15,299 bases of DNA from the NCBI GenBank assembly GCA_003561495.1, contig PWWM01000044.1, positions 1 through 15,299 on the forward strand. Reading direction: 5' to 3'. This document shows positions 7,389-13,397 of the stretch, piece after piece; the stretch's first letter is position 1; every line of letters starts with the position of its first letter. The position numbers and the translations under genes were made by a program. This DNA comes from Gammaproteobacteria bacterium (GTDB lineage Bacteria > Pseudomonadota > Gammaproteobacteria > Xanthomonadales > Wenzhouxiangellaceae). The notes beneath the pieces are model-generated. The model had not been told where the DNA came from. It worked only from the letters and a program-made list of their open reading frames with translations, and did no database searches.

Positions 7389-8696
7389 TCAAGGAGAAAC
7401 GAAAATTTTTCCATCCCGCATGACGAATCGCACGTCCATCAGGGCTTCCAGATCCTCCAGCGGGTCCTTGGATACAGCGATCAGATCAGCCAGAAAGTCC
7501 GGTCGAACCTGACCCATGCGGTCGTCGGTTCCCAGCAACTCGGCAGAGTTGATGGTCGCCGATCGTAGCGCATCGGCCGGGCTCATCCCTGCTTCAGCCA
7601 TGAGCTGGAACTCGCGTGCATTGGTCCCGTGTGGACAGACGCCACAGTCGGTCCCAAAGGCGATGCGCACGCCGGCAGCATGAGCGCGACCAAAGGTGTC
7701 CTGGATCAACGGGCCGATCTCGGCCGCCTTGGCGGCCACCACCGGCGGGAAATAGCCGTCGATTTCGGCCTTGTCGGCCACGAATCGGCCGGCCGATATG
7801 GTCGGCACGTACCAGGTACCGTGCTCGAGCATCATCTCGATGATGTCGTCTTCCATGTAGGTGCCGTGCTCGATGGAATGGACACCGGCACGAATGGCCC
7901 GGCGCATGCCCTCGGCGCCGTGGGCGTGGGCGGCCACATGCATCTCGTAATCGCGAGCAATCTCGACGATAGCGGCCAGTTCGTCATCGGTAAACTGCGG
8001 GTTCTGGCCACTGCGCGCGACGCTGAGCACGCCGCCGGTGGCGGTGATCTTGATCAGGTCGGCGCCGTCCTTGTATCGCTGGCGCACCGCCTTGCGGGCC
8101 TCGTCGACCCCGTTGATCACGCCGTCTCGCGGACCAGGGTCGCCCATGATGTCCTGTCGCCAGGCATTGGTCGGATCGGCATGCCCGCCGGTGGTGGCCA
8201 GGGACTTGGCGGCGGTGAAGATGCGCGGCCCCGGCACCAGACCATTGTTGATGGCCTCGCGCAGGGCGATGGTGACATTGAATGAATCACCCAGATCGCG
8301 CACCGTGGTAAAACCCGATTCCAGCGTGATGCGGGCAAAATGGGCGCCGCGTAACGCCAGGTCGCCTTCATTGAGCGTAAATCGATGGATATAGGCCTGC
8401 GGTGTGAACTCCGAGGACAGGTGAGTATGCATGTCCATCAGGCCCGGCAGACAGATCAGCTCACCCAGATCAACGATCTCGACCCCATCCGGGGCCTGCG
8501 GGTGACCCTGCCGGGTTTCGCCAAAGCGCCCATCGGCGACCACGACCGTATGTGGTCCCAGGGTTTGGCCCTCCGCCACATCCACCAGCCCGCCGCAGCG
8601 GATCCAGGTTGAGTCGGCCAGGGAAAGGCTGGAAATCAGCAGGGCGATGATGGCGGTTGCAGCTTGTGTTGGTTTCATTGGTTTGGTTGGTTTCAT
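7389..8696 (-). CDS. Secreted metal-dependent amidohydrolase (imidazolonepropionase/prolidase-like)
   Basis: The product is a TIM-barrel amidohydrolase with an N-terminal signal peptide ending near LSLADS, so it is probably periplasmic or exported. Metal ligands can be placed: HTH (H90, H92), the bridging lysine in IKITATGG (K216), histidines in HAHG (H257/H259) and EHGT (H277), and the aspartate in FGTDCG (D350). Relatives include Xaa-Pro dipeptidase-like and imidazolonepropionase-like enzymes; the substrate cannot be read from the sequence. The start is ambiguous. ATGs at 8696 and 8678 lie in an 18-bp repeat, giving MKPTKP before a second MKPT, and neither has a clear ribosome-binding site. 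The IntI-like gene begins 52 bp downstream on the same strand. Confidence 0.88.
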   Translation of the reverse strand: MKPTKPMKPTQAATAIIALLISSLSLADSTWIRCGGLVDVAEGQTLGPHTVVVADGRFGETRQGHPQAPDGVEIVDLGELICLPGLMDMHTHLSSEFTPQAYIHRFTLNEGDLALRGAHFARITLESGFTTVRDLGDSFNVTIALREAINNGLVPGPRIFTAAKSLATTGGHADPTNAWRQDIMGDPGPRDGVINGVDEARKAVRQRYKDGADLIKITATGGVLSVARSGQNPQFTDDELAAIVEIARDYEMHVAAHAHGAEGMRRAIRAGVHSIEHGTYMEDDIIEMMLEHGTWYVPTISAGRFVADKAEIDGYFPPVVAAKAAEIGPLIQDTFGRAHAAGVRIAFGTDCGVCPHGTNAREFQLMAEAGMSPADALRSATINSAELLGTDDRMGQVRPDFLADLIAVSKDPLEDLEALMDVRFVMRDGKIFVSP

Positions 8697-8739
8697 TGGT
8701 TTGGTTGGTTTAATTGGTTTGGTTGGTTTGATTGGTTGG
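8671..8739 (-). repeat. 18-bp tandem array spanning the amidohydrolase start
   Basis: On the plus strand the unit is GGTTTGGTTGGTTTNATT, repeated about three to four times with N = C, A or G. It is itself two 9-bp halves. The unit length is a multiple of three, so copies inside the gene keep the frame. One copy duplicates the start codon region (8676-8678 and 8694-8696). Confidence 0.9.
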
Positions 8740-8753
8740 GTCGTCTTCTTTAC

Positions 8754-8830
8754 CCCTTAACCTCTTAGCCTCTTAGCCTCTTAACCTCTTAGCCTCTTAG
8801 CCTCTTAACCCTTTAGCCCTTTGGCCCCTC
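8754..8830 (-). repeat. 8-bp array CCTCTTAA/CCTCTTAG
   Basis: About nine 8-bp units run from 8757 to 8830 on the plus strand. The variants AA, AG, AG recur in order, giving a 24-bp higher-order period before decaying to CCCTTTAG and CCCTTTGG. The complement of this unit forms the array at 1-50, and in both places it sits next to the GGTTTGGTT-type block. Confidence 0.92.
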
Positions 8831-8875
8831 TTTTCCTTGCGCCTTGAGCCTTGTTCCTTGTATCTGCTCTTCAAT

Positions 8876-8989
8876 ACACGAACAAGGCCCGTGGGGGTGG
8901 ATTCAACATGGTCCGTCGGGGACGTAGCCCCGACCTACGCCTGCTTTTCGAAACACGAACAAGGCCCGTGGGGGTGGATTCAACATGGT
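8876..8989. repeat. 37-bp direct repeat flanking a REP (77-bp tandem duplication)
   Basis: Positions 8876-8912 and 8953-8989 are identical over 37 bp, starting ACACGAACAAGG and ending ATTCAACATGGT. They are 77 bp apart, with a REP between them. Each copy matches the end of the composite element core seen at 6300-6330 and 12578-12620. The right copy ends one base before the stop codon of the AmpE-like gene. With the arrays to the left, the spacer 8697-8989 consists almost wholly of repeats. Confidence 0.92.
8912..8938 (-). repeat. GTAG-type REP palindrome, copy 2
   Basis: This copy is inverted relative to copy 1. The GTAG head is read on the minus strand at 8935-8938, with stem GTCGGGG (8915-8921) and CCCCGAC (8928-8934). 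The stem is identical to copy 1. Confidence 0.85.
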
Positions 8990-9814
8990 TTACACCAACC
9001 ACCCCGCCAGCAGTAGGAGGCTGAGCATGACCAGCCAGAGGATCAGCATTCGCCACACGACGCGGTGACCGTTCAGCAGGCCTTCGTCGAAGCTTTCACA
9101 ATGTGTGTCGATGGCGGCGGCGACGCGGTCCAGCAGGGTCGGGGTCAGCAGCCAGGGGCCGTGTTCCTGGCGCTGCTCGCCCCAGGCGCGGTAGACCTTG
9201 TCGAGGTCGGTGCACAGGGCCGCCGAGACGGTCATCAACGCAAGCACCGGCCAGTCGAGAATCATGCGCAGGCGACTCAGCCAGTCCAGCTCTTCGGGCG
9301 ACAGGCTCTTGTCCTGCAACACGATACGGGTCAGACGATAGGTGATGGCGCCTGGAATGCCGACCAGCACAAACCAGAAAAGCACTCCGAACCAGCGAGA
9401 CTGGCCGGCATGGAGCACGGCGGCTGCGGCCTCGACCGGACTGGACCGGTCCACATCAAGCTGCATAAACCGCGCACTTTCTTCGACTTCGGCAGGCTCG
9501 GAACCGCTGTCACGGTTGATCAGAATGGCAACGTCACGATCGAGATCACGCGGCCCCAGGGTGTAGATGAATACGGCCAGGGCCAGCAGCGCCCAACCCA
9601 CCAGGCCAAGCAGACTGGTCATCAGCCAGGTCGCCAGCACCGCCACGACCACGGCGGTCATTGGCACCATCACGAAAGTCAGCCAGGGATAATCGGGGAA
9701 ACGGCGGCGCATCCAATGGATCGGCCACAACATCCAGCGAAAATCGCGCAGGTGGCGAAAGCCGGTCGCGACATGGCTGATCAGCAGACCGATCAGTACG
9801 ATCAGGATGGTCAT
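8990..9814 (-). CDS. ampE: AmpE-like inner-membrane protein
   Basis: The 274-residue product has about six hydrophobic segments (near 2-16, 45-64, 70-86, 141-160, 186-202 and 253-273). LGPRDLDRDV at about 86-95 is the motif I associate with AmpE of the CobD/CbiB-related family. In enterobacteria ampE is co-transcribed with ampD, the amidase that controls beta-lactamase induction, and AmpE is thought to be a membrane sensor or modulator. No ampD is next to it here, so a link to cell-wall recycling is only inferred. It lies 43 bp downstream of erpA on the same strand. Its stop codon directly abuts the repeat element. The family assignment is fair; the role is uncertain. Confidence 0.75.
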   Translation of the reverse strand: MTILIVLIGLLISHVATGFRHLRDFRWMLWPIHWMRRRFPDYPWLTFVMVPMTAVVVAVLATWLMTSLLGLVGWALLALAVFIYTLGPRDLDRDVAILINRDSGSEPAEVEESARFMQLDVDRSSPVEAAAAVLHAGQSRWFGVLFWFVLVGIPGAITYRLTRIVLQDKSLSPEELDWLSRLRMILDWPVLALMTVSAALCTDLDKVYRAWGEQRQEHGPWLLTPTLLDRVAAAIDTHCESFDEGLLNGHRVVWRMLILWLVMLSLLLLAGWLV

Positions 9815-9831
9815 GCCTACACTCTAACGCG

Positions 9832-9850
9832 TGACCGCCCTTCGCGGCCA
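9832..9850 (-). terminator. Weak hairpin between erpA and the AmpE-like gene
   Basis: TGACCGC and GCGGCCA can pair over 7 bp, with one G-T wobble on the transcript, around a short loop in the 43-bp gap. No T-run follows, so it may attenuate or do nothing rather than terminate. Confidence 0.25.
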
Positions 9851-9857
9851 GTGAATT

Positions 9858-10199
9858 TCAGGCAATGCCGAACGACGAGCCACAACCGCAGGTGGTGGCG
9901 GCATTCGGGTTGCGAATGACGAAGCGCGCCCCTTGCAGGCTTTCGCTGTAATCGACCTCGGCGCCTTCGAGATACTGGAAACTCAAGGGGTCAACGACCA
10001 GCGTGACATCGTCCTTGATCACGGTCACGTCACCCTCGTCGATCTTTTCATCGAAGGTGAAACCATATTGAAAGCCCGAGCAGCCGCCGCCAGTGATGTA
10101 GACCCGCAGCTTCAGTTCCGGGTTGGCTTCCTCGAGGATCAGTTCGCGAACCTTGCTGGCCGCCGAAGTAGTGAAATTCAGGGGCTCGGAGGCAGTCAT
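9858..10199 (-). CDS. erpA: Iron-sulfur cluster insertion protein ErpA
   Basis: ErpA is an A-type carrier that hands [4Fe-4S] clusters to target enzymes, including those of isoprenoid synthesis. The 113-residue product has the family length and the three conserved cysteines: Cys40 in GGGCSGFQYGF and Cys104/Cys106 in the C-terminal CGCGSSF. The sequence start LNFTTSAASKVRELI is typical of ErpA rather than IscA or SufA. AGGAT lies about 9 nt before the ATG. A possible sigma-70 promoter lies at 10229-10257. It is followed by the AmpE-like gene, possibly in the same transcript. Confidence 0.96.
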   Translation of the reverse strand: MTASEPLNFTTSAASKVRELILEEANPELKLRVYITGGGCSGFQYGFTFDEKIDEGDVTVIKDDVTLVVDPLSFQYLEGAEVDYSESLQGARFVIRNPNAATTCGCGSSFGIA

Positions 10200-10228
10200 T
10201 GAGCGATCATCCTGGACAGTGGGATCAT

Positions 10229-10257
10229 CCGATAATATGGTGGCTGGACGAGTTCAA
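10229..10257 (-). promoter_or_regulatory. Candidate erpA promoter
   Basis: On the minus strand TTGAAC (10257-10252) is followed after 17 bp by TATCGG (10234-10229). The -35 is good and the -10 is weak. It lies about 30-58 bp upstream of the erpA ATG, and no other start signal is obvious in this spacer. Confidence 0.35.
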
Positions 10258-10292
10258 GTCAAGCAGCATGAAGGCACGGCGCCGCTTCGGTT

Positions 10293-10320
10293 AAAAAAAA
10301 GCGGCCAATCAAGACCGCTT
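10293..10320 (-). terminator. Intrinsic terminator on the minus strand, with no obvious parent gene
   Basis: Read on the minus strand, AAGCGGTC pairs with GGCCGCTT (8 bp, one wobble) around the loop TTGATT, followed by eight T residues. This is the best terminator in the window. It lies upstream of erpA and 170 bp left of the plus-strand hemJ gene. No minus-strand gene immediately precedes it; nudE is more than 750 bp away, behind hemJ. Confidence 0.8.
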
Positions 10321-10489
10321 CAATCGAATTGCCCCAAACCGGATGGTTGTGCCGCACCTTTATGTTTATTTGAAATCTATAATGTTGTAATTTCATGATT
10401 TTTTTGTAACGGACCTCAAGGTTATACCTTAATATCCCGGCTTGCGTCAAGCTGACGCTACATTCAATCCTGATTGGGAATCTCTGCTC
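10321..10489. other. AT-rich spacer upstream of hemJ with small dyads
   Basis: This stretch is markedly more AT-rich than its surroundings. It holds a perfect TATAAT at 10378-10383 on the plus strand (no good -35), the dyad AAGGT-TAT-ACCTT at about 10419-10431, and a perfect 6-bp hairpin GCGTCA-AGC-TGACGC at 10444-10458 in the likely hemJ leader. I see no convincing protein gene. It could contain the hemJ promoter, a minus-strand small RNA ending at the 10293 terminator, or both. Confidence 0.4.
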
Positions 10490-10906
10490 ATGATCTGGCT
10501 GGAAGCCTTTCACATCGTCTTCGTGGTGACCTGGTTTGCAGGGCTGTTCTATCTGCCGCGGCTGTTTGTCTATGCCGCCGAAAACCCGGAAGGTTCGCGA
10601 TTCGAGCTGTTGCTGGTCATGCAACGGAGGCTGCTGGGCATCACCCACATCGGCGGCGCGCTGGCGGTCGGTCTGGGCATCAGCATGCTGATCGCCGACC
10701 CCAATTACCTGGCCCTGGGCTGGATGCACGCCAAGCTTGCACTGGTGGCCGGGCTGGTGGCCTATCACCTGTGGTGCTGGCGCCTGGTGGGTGTATTTGC
10801 CCGCAGCGAGAATACTCGCAGTTCGCGCTGGTACCGGCTGTTCAACGAGGTGCCGGCGGTGTTTTTGATTCTGGTTGTGGTGTTGGTGGTAGTTAAACCT
10901 TTTTAA
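10490..10906 (+). CDS. hemJ: Protoporphyrinogen IX oxidase HemJ
   Basis: HemJ is an inner-membrane enzyme that oxidises protoporphyrinogen IX to protoporphyrin IX, the penultimate step of haem synthesis, in bacteria lacking HemG or HemY. The 138-residue product starts MIWLEAFHIVFVVTWFAGLF and continues YLPRLFVY, a strong family signature. Later segments are RRLLGITHIGG and WMHAKLALV with the conserved His and Lys. About four membrane helices are apparent. The ATG at 10490 is preferred over an upstream TTG at 10442 because it matches the usual family start and has GGGAA about 9 nt before it. It is a lone plus-strand gene between minus-strand units. Its stop codon touches a heptamer array. Confidence 0.93.
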   Translation: MIWLEAFHIVFVVTWFAGLFYLPRLFVYAAENPEGSRFELLLVMQRRLLGITHIGGALAVGLGISMLIADPNYLALGWMHAKLALVAGLVAYHLWCWRLVGVFARSENTRSSRWYRLFNEVPAVFLILVVVLVVVKPF

Positions 10907-10937
<31 letters not shown>

Positions 10938-10948
10938 GAAAGGATCAA

Positions 10949-10992
10949 GGTGAAAGGTGAAAGGTGAAAGGTGAAAGGTGAAAGGTGAAAGG
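10949..10992 (+). repeat. Heptamer array GGTGAAA x6
   Basis: Six perfect copies are present. The same unit in the opposite orientation, with GGTAAAA variants, forms the array at 12656-12683. The two arrays therefore bracket the nudE-phosphatase pair as inverted relatives. Confidence 0.95.
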
Positions 10993-11002
10993 TTTCAGTC
11001 TG

Positions 11003-11058
11003 GACCACCGACCACCGACCACCGACCACCGACCACCGACCACCGACCACCGACCACC
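11003..11058 (+). repeat. Heptamer array GACCACC x8
   Basis: Eight perfect copies lie 11 bp after the GGTGAAA array and 18 bp before the nudE stop codon. Because the unit is 7 bp it is open in several frames and creates false reading frames rich in Thr-Asp-His-Arg-Pro. It is the longest perfect array in the window. Confidence 0.97.
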
Positions 11059-11076
11059 GTCTCCCCGTACTTCATC

Positions 11077-11634
11077 TCACTGCCGCACGTACTCGCGGGT
11101 CATGAACATCGCGGCGATGGAGCGGCCTTCGGTGCAGTCGGGGCGTTGGATGAGTTCGGCGAGGTTGTCCAGCGGCCAGGGGATGACTTCGAGTTGTTCG
11201 GGTTCATCGCCGGGCAGGCGTGAAGGATAAAGGTCTCGGGCCAGGATGACATGTGTGGCGTGGGTCATGTAGCCCGGCGCCAGGGTCAGGTGGCCGAGTT
11301 CGATGAGATCTCGCGCTGCATAGCCGCATTCTTCCTGAAGCTCACGATTGGCGCCTTCGATCAGGCTCTCGCCGCGCTCCAGGCGACCCTTGGGCAGGCC
11401 CAGTTCGTAACGGTGCACGCCACAGGCATATTCGCGGATCAGCAGGACATGGTCGGGATCGGGCATGGCGGCCACGATGACCGCACCGAGGCCACGACTG
11501 ATCAGGCGCTCATAGGTGCGTTTTTCCCCATTGGAGAATTCAAGGTCCAGCTGCTCGACCTTGAACAGGTCGGCCGGTCGACGTTCGCGCCGGTCATGAA
11601 TGATCGGCAAGGGTCGCGGTGTTTTGTCACTCAT
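11077..11634 (-). CDS. nudE: Nudix ADP-compound hydrolase NudE
   Basis: NudE hydrolyses ADP-ribose, NADH and related nucleotides in the cytoplasm. The 185-residue product carries a complete Nudix box, G83-x5-E89-x7-R97-E-L-Q-E-E-C-G, preceded by YELGLPKG, which is typical of NudE. Further family-like features are LIREYACGVHRYELG and the C-terminal EGRSIAAMF. Its start overlaps the end of the upstream phosphatase gene by 8 nt, so the two are co-translated. A nudE-cysQ pair is common in gammaproteobacteria and is often found near gsp genes in Xanthomonadales, as here. Confidence 0.9.
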   Translation of the reverse strand: MSDKTPRPLPIIHDRRERRPADLFKVEQLDLEFSNGEKRTYERLISRGLGAVIVAAMPDPDHVLLIREYACGVHRYELGLPKGRLERGESLIEGANRELQEECGYAARDLIELGHLTLAPGYMTHATHVILARDLYPSRLPGDEPEQLEVIPWPLDNLAELIQRPDCTEGRSIAAMFMTREYVRQ

Positions 11635-12493
11635 GCAGCCAGGCCCGCAGTTGCTCGTGGAGTGGCGCCGAGGCGGCCAGCACGGAGGTGGTTTCCAGTC
11701 CGATGGGCTGTCCGGCCAGGTCGGTCATCACGCCACCGGATTCGCGCACGATGACGGTCAACGCGGCGATATCAAGAATGTTGACATCGCTTTCGATAAC
11801 CGCGTCCTGGCTGCCGTCGGCGAGCCGATGGTAGGAGTAGAAATCACCGTAACCCCGGCATCGCGCCGCCTGGGCCACAATCCGGCCGACCCAGGGCCAG
11901 TCTTCACCGCGCGCCAGGCTGCGCAGGTTGCCGAAGCTGACATCTGCCCGGGCCAGATCGTCAATCTCGCGCACTCGAGCCCGATGATCGCCGAGAAATG
12001 CGCCCTGGCCCCTGACCGCCCAGGCGGTCTCGCCGAAGGCCGGGGCGGAGGACACGCCAAGTGCCAGTTCGCCATCGATCATCAGGGCAATCTGCACCGA
12101 CCAGAAGGGTAGATGGCGGATGAAACTGCGCGTGCCGTCGATCGGATCGACCAGCCACAGGTAACGCCCTTCTCCGCGCTGGCCATACTCTTCGCCGTAG
12201 ATGGCGTGATCGGGAAAGACTTTCAGAATGGTGTCGCGAATGATGCGCTCACAGGCGCGGTCGGCCTCGGTGACCGGGCTGGCGTCATCCTTGGTCTCGA
12301 CCGCCAGATCCCCGCGGAAATAATCCATGGCCACCGCATCAGCGGCTTCGGCAGCCGCGCGTGCCACTTTCAATGCCTGGTTGAGGTCAACTTGCTCGAT
12401 GGTCTCCAAGATGTGAGTCCGGTTTGGATTCAACGGGTCATTATCGCCCAAAATCAGTGCCCGGGTTGGTTCGGGGTTGTCTACGGATGCCAT
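11627..12493 (-). CDS. Inositol-monophosphatase-family phosphatase (CysQ/HisN-like)
   Basis: The product belongs to the Mg-dependent, lithium-sensitive phosphatase superfamily. It contains the metal-binding GEE and LVDPIDGTRSF motifs (E101-E102, D116-D119 from the ATG at 12493) and the C-terminal LDIAAL segment with D241. Synteny with nudE suggests CysQ (3'-phosphoadenosine 5'-phosphate recycling). The sequence around DPIDGTRSFI and CRGYGDFYSYH looks more like HisN-type histidinol-phosphatase, so I leave the symbol blank. The start is uncertain. The frame is open to 12610, but the upstream part is REP element, and the ATG at 12493 has no clear ribosome-binding site. From 12493 the product is 288 residues. 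A start further downstream, such as TTG near 12412, would also keep the domain. Confidence 0.85.
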   Translation of the reverse strand: MASVDNPEPTRALILGDNDPLNPNRTHILETIEQVDLNQALKVARAAAEAADAVAMDYFRGDLAVETKDDASPVTEADRACERIIRDTILKVFPDHAIYGEEYGQRGEGRYLWLVDPIDGTRSFIRHLPFWSVQIALMIDGELALGVSSAPAFGETAWAVRGQGAFLGDHRARVREIDDLARADVSFGNLRSLARGEDWPWVGRIVAQAARCRGYGDFYSYHRLADGSQDAVIESDVNILDIAALTVIVRESGGVMTDLAGQPIGLETTSVLAASAPLHEQLRAWLHE

Positions 12494-12498
12494 GGTTT

Positions 12499-12525
12499 GT
12501 AGGTCGGGGTTACATCCCCGACGGA
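12499..12525 (+). repeat. GTAG-type REP palindrome, copy 3
   Basis: GTAG at 12499-12502 is followed by stem GTCGGGG (12503-12509), loop TTACAT, and CCCCGAC (12516-12522). It shares the preceding GGTTT with copy 1. It lies just upstream of the phosphatase start codon, so it falls in the leader or promoter region of that gene. Confidence 0.85.
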
Positions 12526-12619
12526 CGAACTCTCGGGTGTCTACACGGGGTCGATGTGTTGCGGTGGTTGGTTCGGGGTTGGGCGTACGAACGGTTTGGT
12601 GGGGGTCCATTCAACATTG

Positions 12620-12646
12620 TCCGTCGGCCGCGTAGGGCCGACCTAC
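12620..12646 (-). repeat. GTAG-type REP palindrome, copy 4, with compensatory stem change
   Basis: The GTAG head is on the minus strand at 12643-12646. The stem is GTCGGCC (12623-12629) and GGCCGAC (12636-12642). Compared with the other copies two bases differ on each arm, yet all seven pairs are kept. Confidence 0.85.
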
Positions 12647-12655
12647 GGTTGTTGT

Positions 12656-12683
12656 CTTTTACCTTTTACCTTTCACCTTTCAC
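12656..12683 (-). repeat. Heptamer array CTTTTAC/CTTTCAC x4
   Basis: Two CTTTTAC units are followed by two CTTTCAC units. On the minus strand they read GTGAAAG and GTAAAAG, the same unit family as the 10949-10992 array. The array ends 6 bp before the gspN stop codon. Confidence 0.92.
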
Positions 12684-12689
12684 CGCCAT

Positions 12690-13397
12690 TTACCAACCCA
12701 GATTGCCGCGCAGTTCGATGCGCACCTGACCGTCGGGTTGCAATTCGCCCAACGGTGCCAGTTGGCGGGTCAGTTCCGGGCGGTCGGAGCCGGCGCGCAG
12801 CCACAGGTCGGCGTGGTACTGGTGCTCATCGGTTCGCACCTCGCCGCGGATCTGTACCGGGGCCATGTCCAGTGAGCGGATGCGGGCAAGTTGATGTTCG
12901 GGTCCGGGTTCGAGATCGATGGCGACCCGGCCCAGTTGCTCATGCACGCCGCCTTCCAGGCGCGCATCGGCCCAGATCACCTGGCCGCGCAGGCGCGGAA
13001 TCTCGCCGGGCAGCAACAGGCTTTCCTCCAGGTCGACCTCCAGGTGACCGGCCGGGCGGGTATTCGGAAACCAGTGCGCCAGGTCGACGCGGTCCAGTTC
13101 GATGCGCCCGGTCAGATCGATGAAATGAAGACCGCCACCGGGGCGGAGACGACCCTCCAGTTGGGTCCCCGGATCGCTCACTTCAATCAACCAGTCGCGC
13201 CCGCCACTCCAGCGCCATTGCACTCGCAATGGGCCGTGACCGGGCTGGTTCCAGTTGGCCTGGCCCGACCACAGTGTTCCACGCACCTGGGCAATCGCCT
13301 CGGGTGGCTCGAACAGCGGCAGCACCACTCGCACCGGCAAGGTCAGCAGGACGATCACCGGCACGATGATGACGGCCAGGATCAGGATCTTACGCAT
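12690..13397 (-). CDS. gspN: Type II secretion system protein N (GspN)
   Basis: GspN is an accessory inner-membrane component of type II secretion. The 235-residue product has an N-terminal membrane segment (about 4-27), then a periplasmic beta-rich region starting VRGTLWSGQANW, which is characteristic of the T2SSN family. Length is near the family norm. Its start overlaps the end of gspM by 8 nt. It is the last gene of the gsp operon, and the REP element and heptamer array lie directly downstream. Not all type II systems have GspN, and it is generally dispensable where tested. Confidence 0.88.
   Translation of the reverse strand: MRKILILAVIIVPVIVLLTLPVRVVLPLFEPPEAIAQVRGTLWSGQANWNQPGHGPLRVQWRWSGGRDWLIEVSDPGTQLEGRLRPGGGLHFIDLTGRIELDRVDLAHWFPNTRPAGHLEVDLEESLLLPGEIPRLRGQVIWADARLEGGVHEQLGRVAIDLEPGPEHQLARIRSLDMAPVQIRGEVRTDEHQYHADLWLRAGSDRPELTRQLAPLGELQPDGQVRIELRGNLGW

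Larger units (their letters stand above)
12499..12646. repeat. Composite element: inverted REP pair around a 70-bp core
   Basis: REP copies 3 and 4 face each other and enclose a core (12551-12620) that matches 6261-6330. The whole 148-bp unit resembles a BIME or a small non-autonomous element with REP ends. It fills most of the spacer between gspN and the phosphatase gene. No coding sequence is present. Confidence 0.8.

Noticed and set aside
8671..8989. CRISPR array
   Set aside because: Units are 8-18 bp and directly adjacent without unique spacers of uniform length, and no cas genes are present.
10978..11230. Plus-strand open frames with repeated Thr-Asp-His-Arg-Pro-Pro
   Set aside because: They are translations of the 7-bp GACCACC array, are open in more than one frame, and run antisense into nudE. 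There is no ribosome-binding site or domain.
12494..12610. N-terminal extension of the phosphatase to 12610
   Set aside because: The added 39 residues are translated from the REP composite element and are not needed for the domain.
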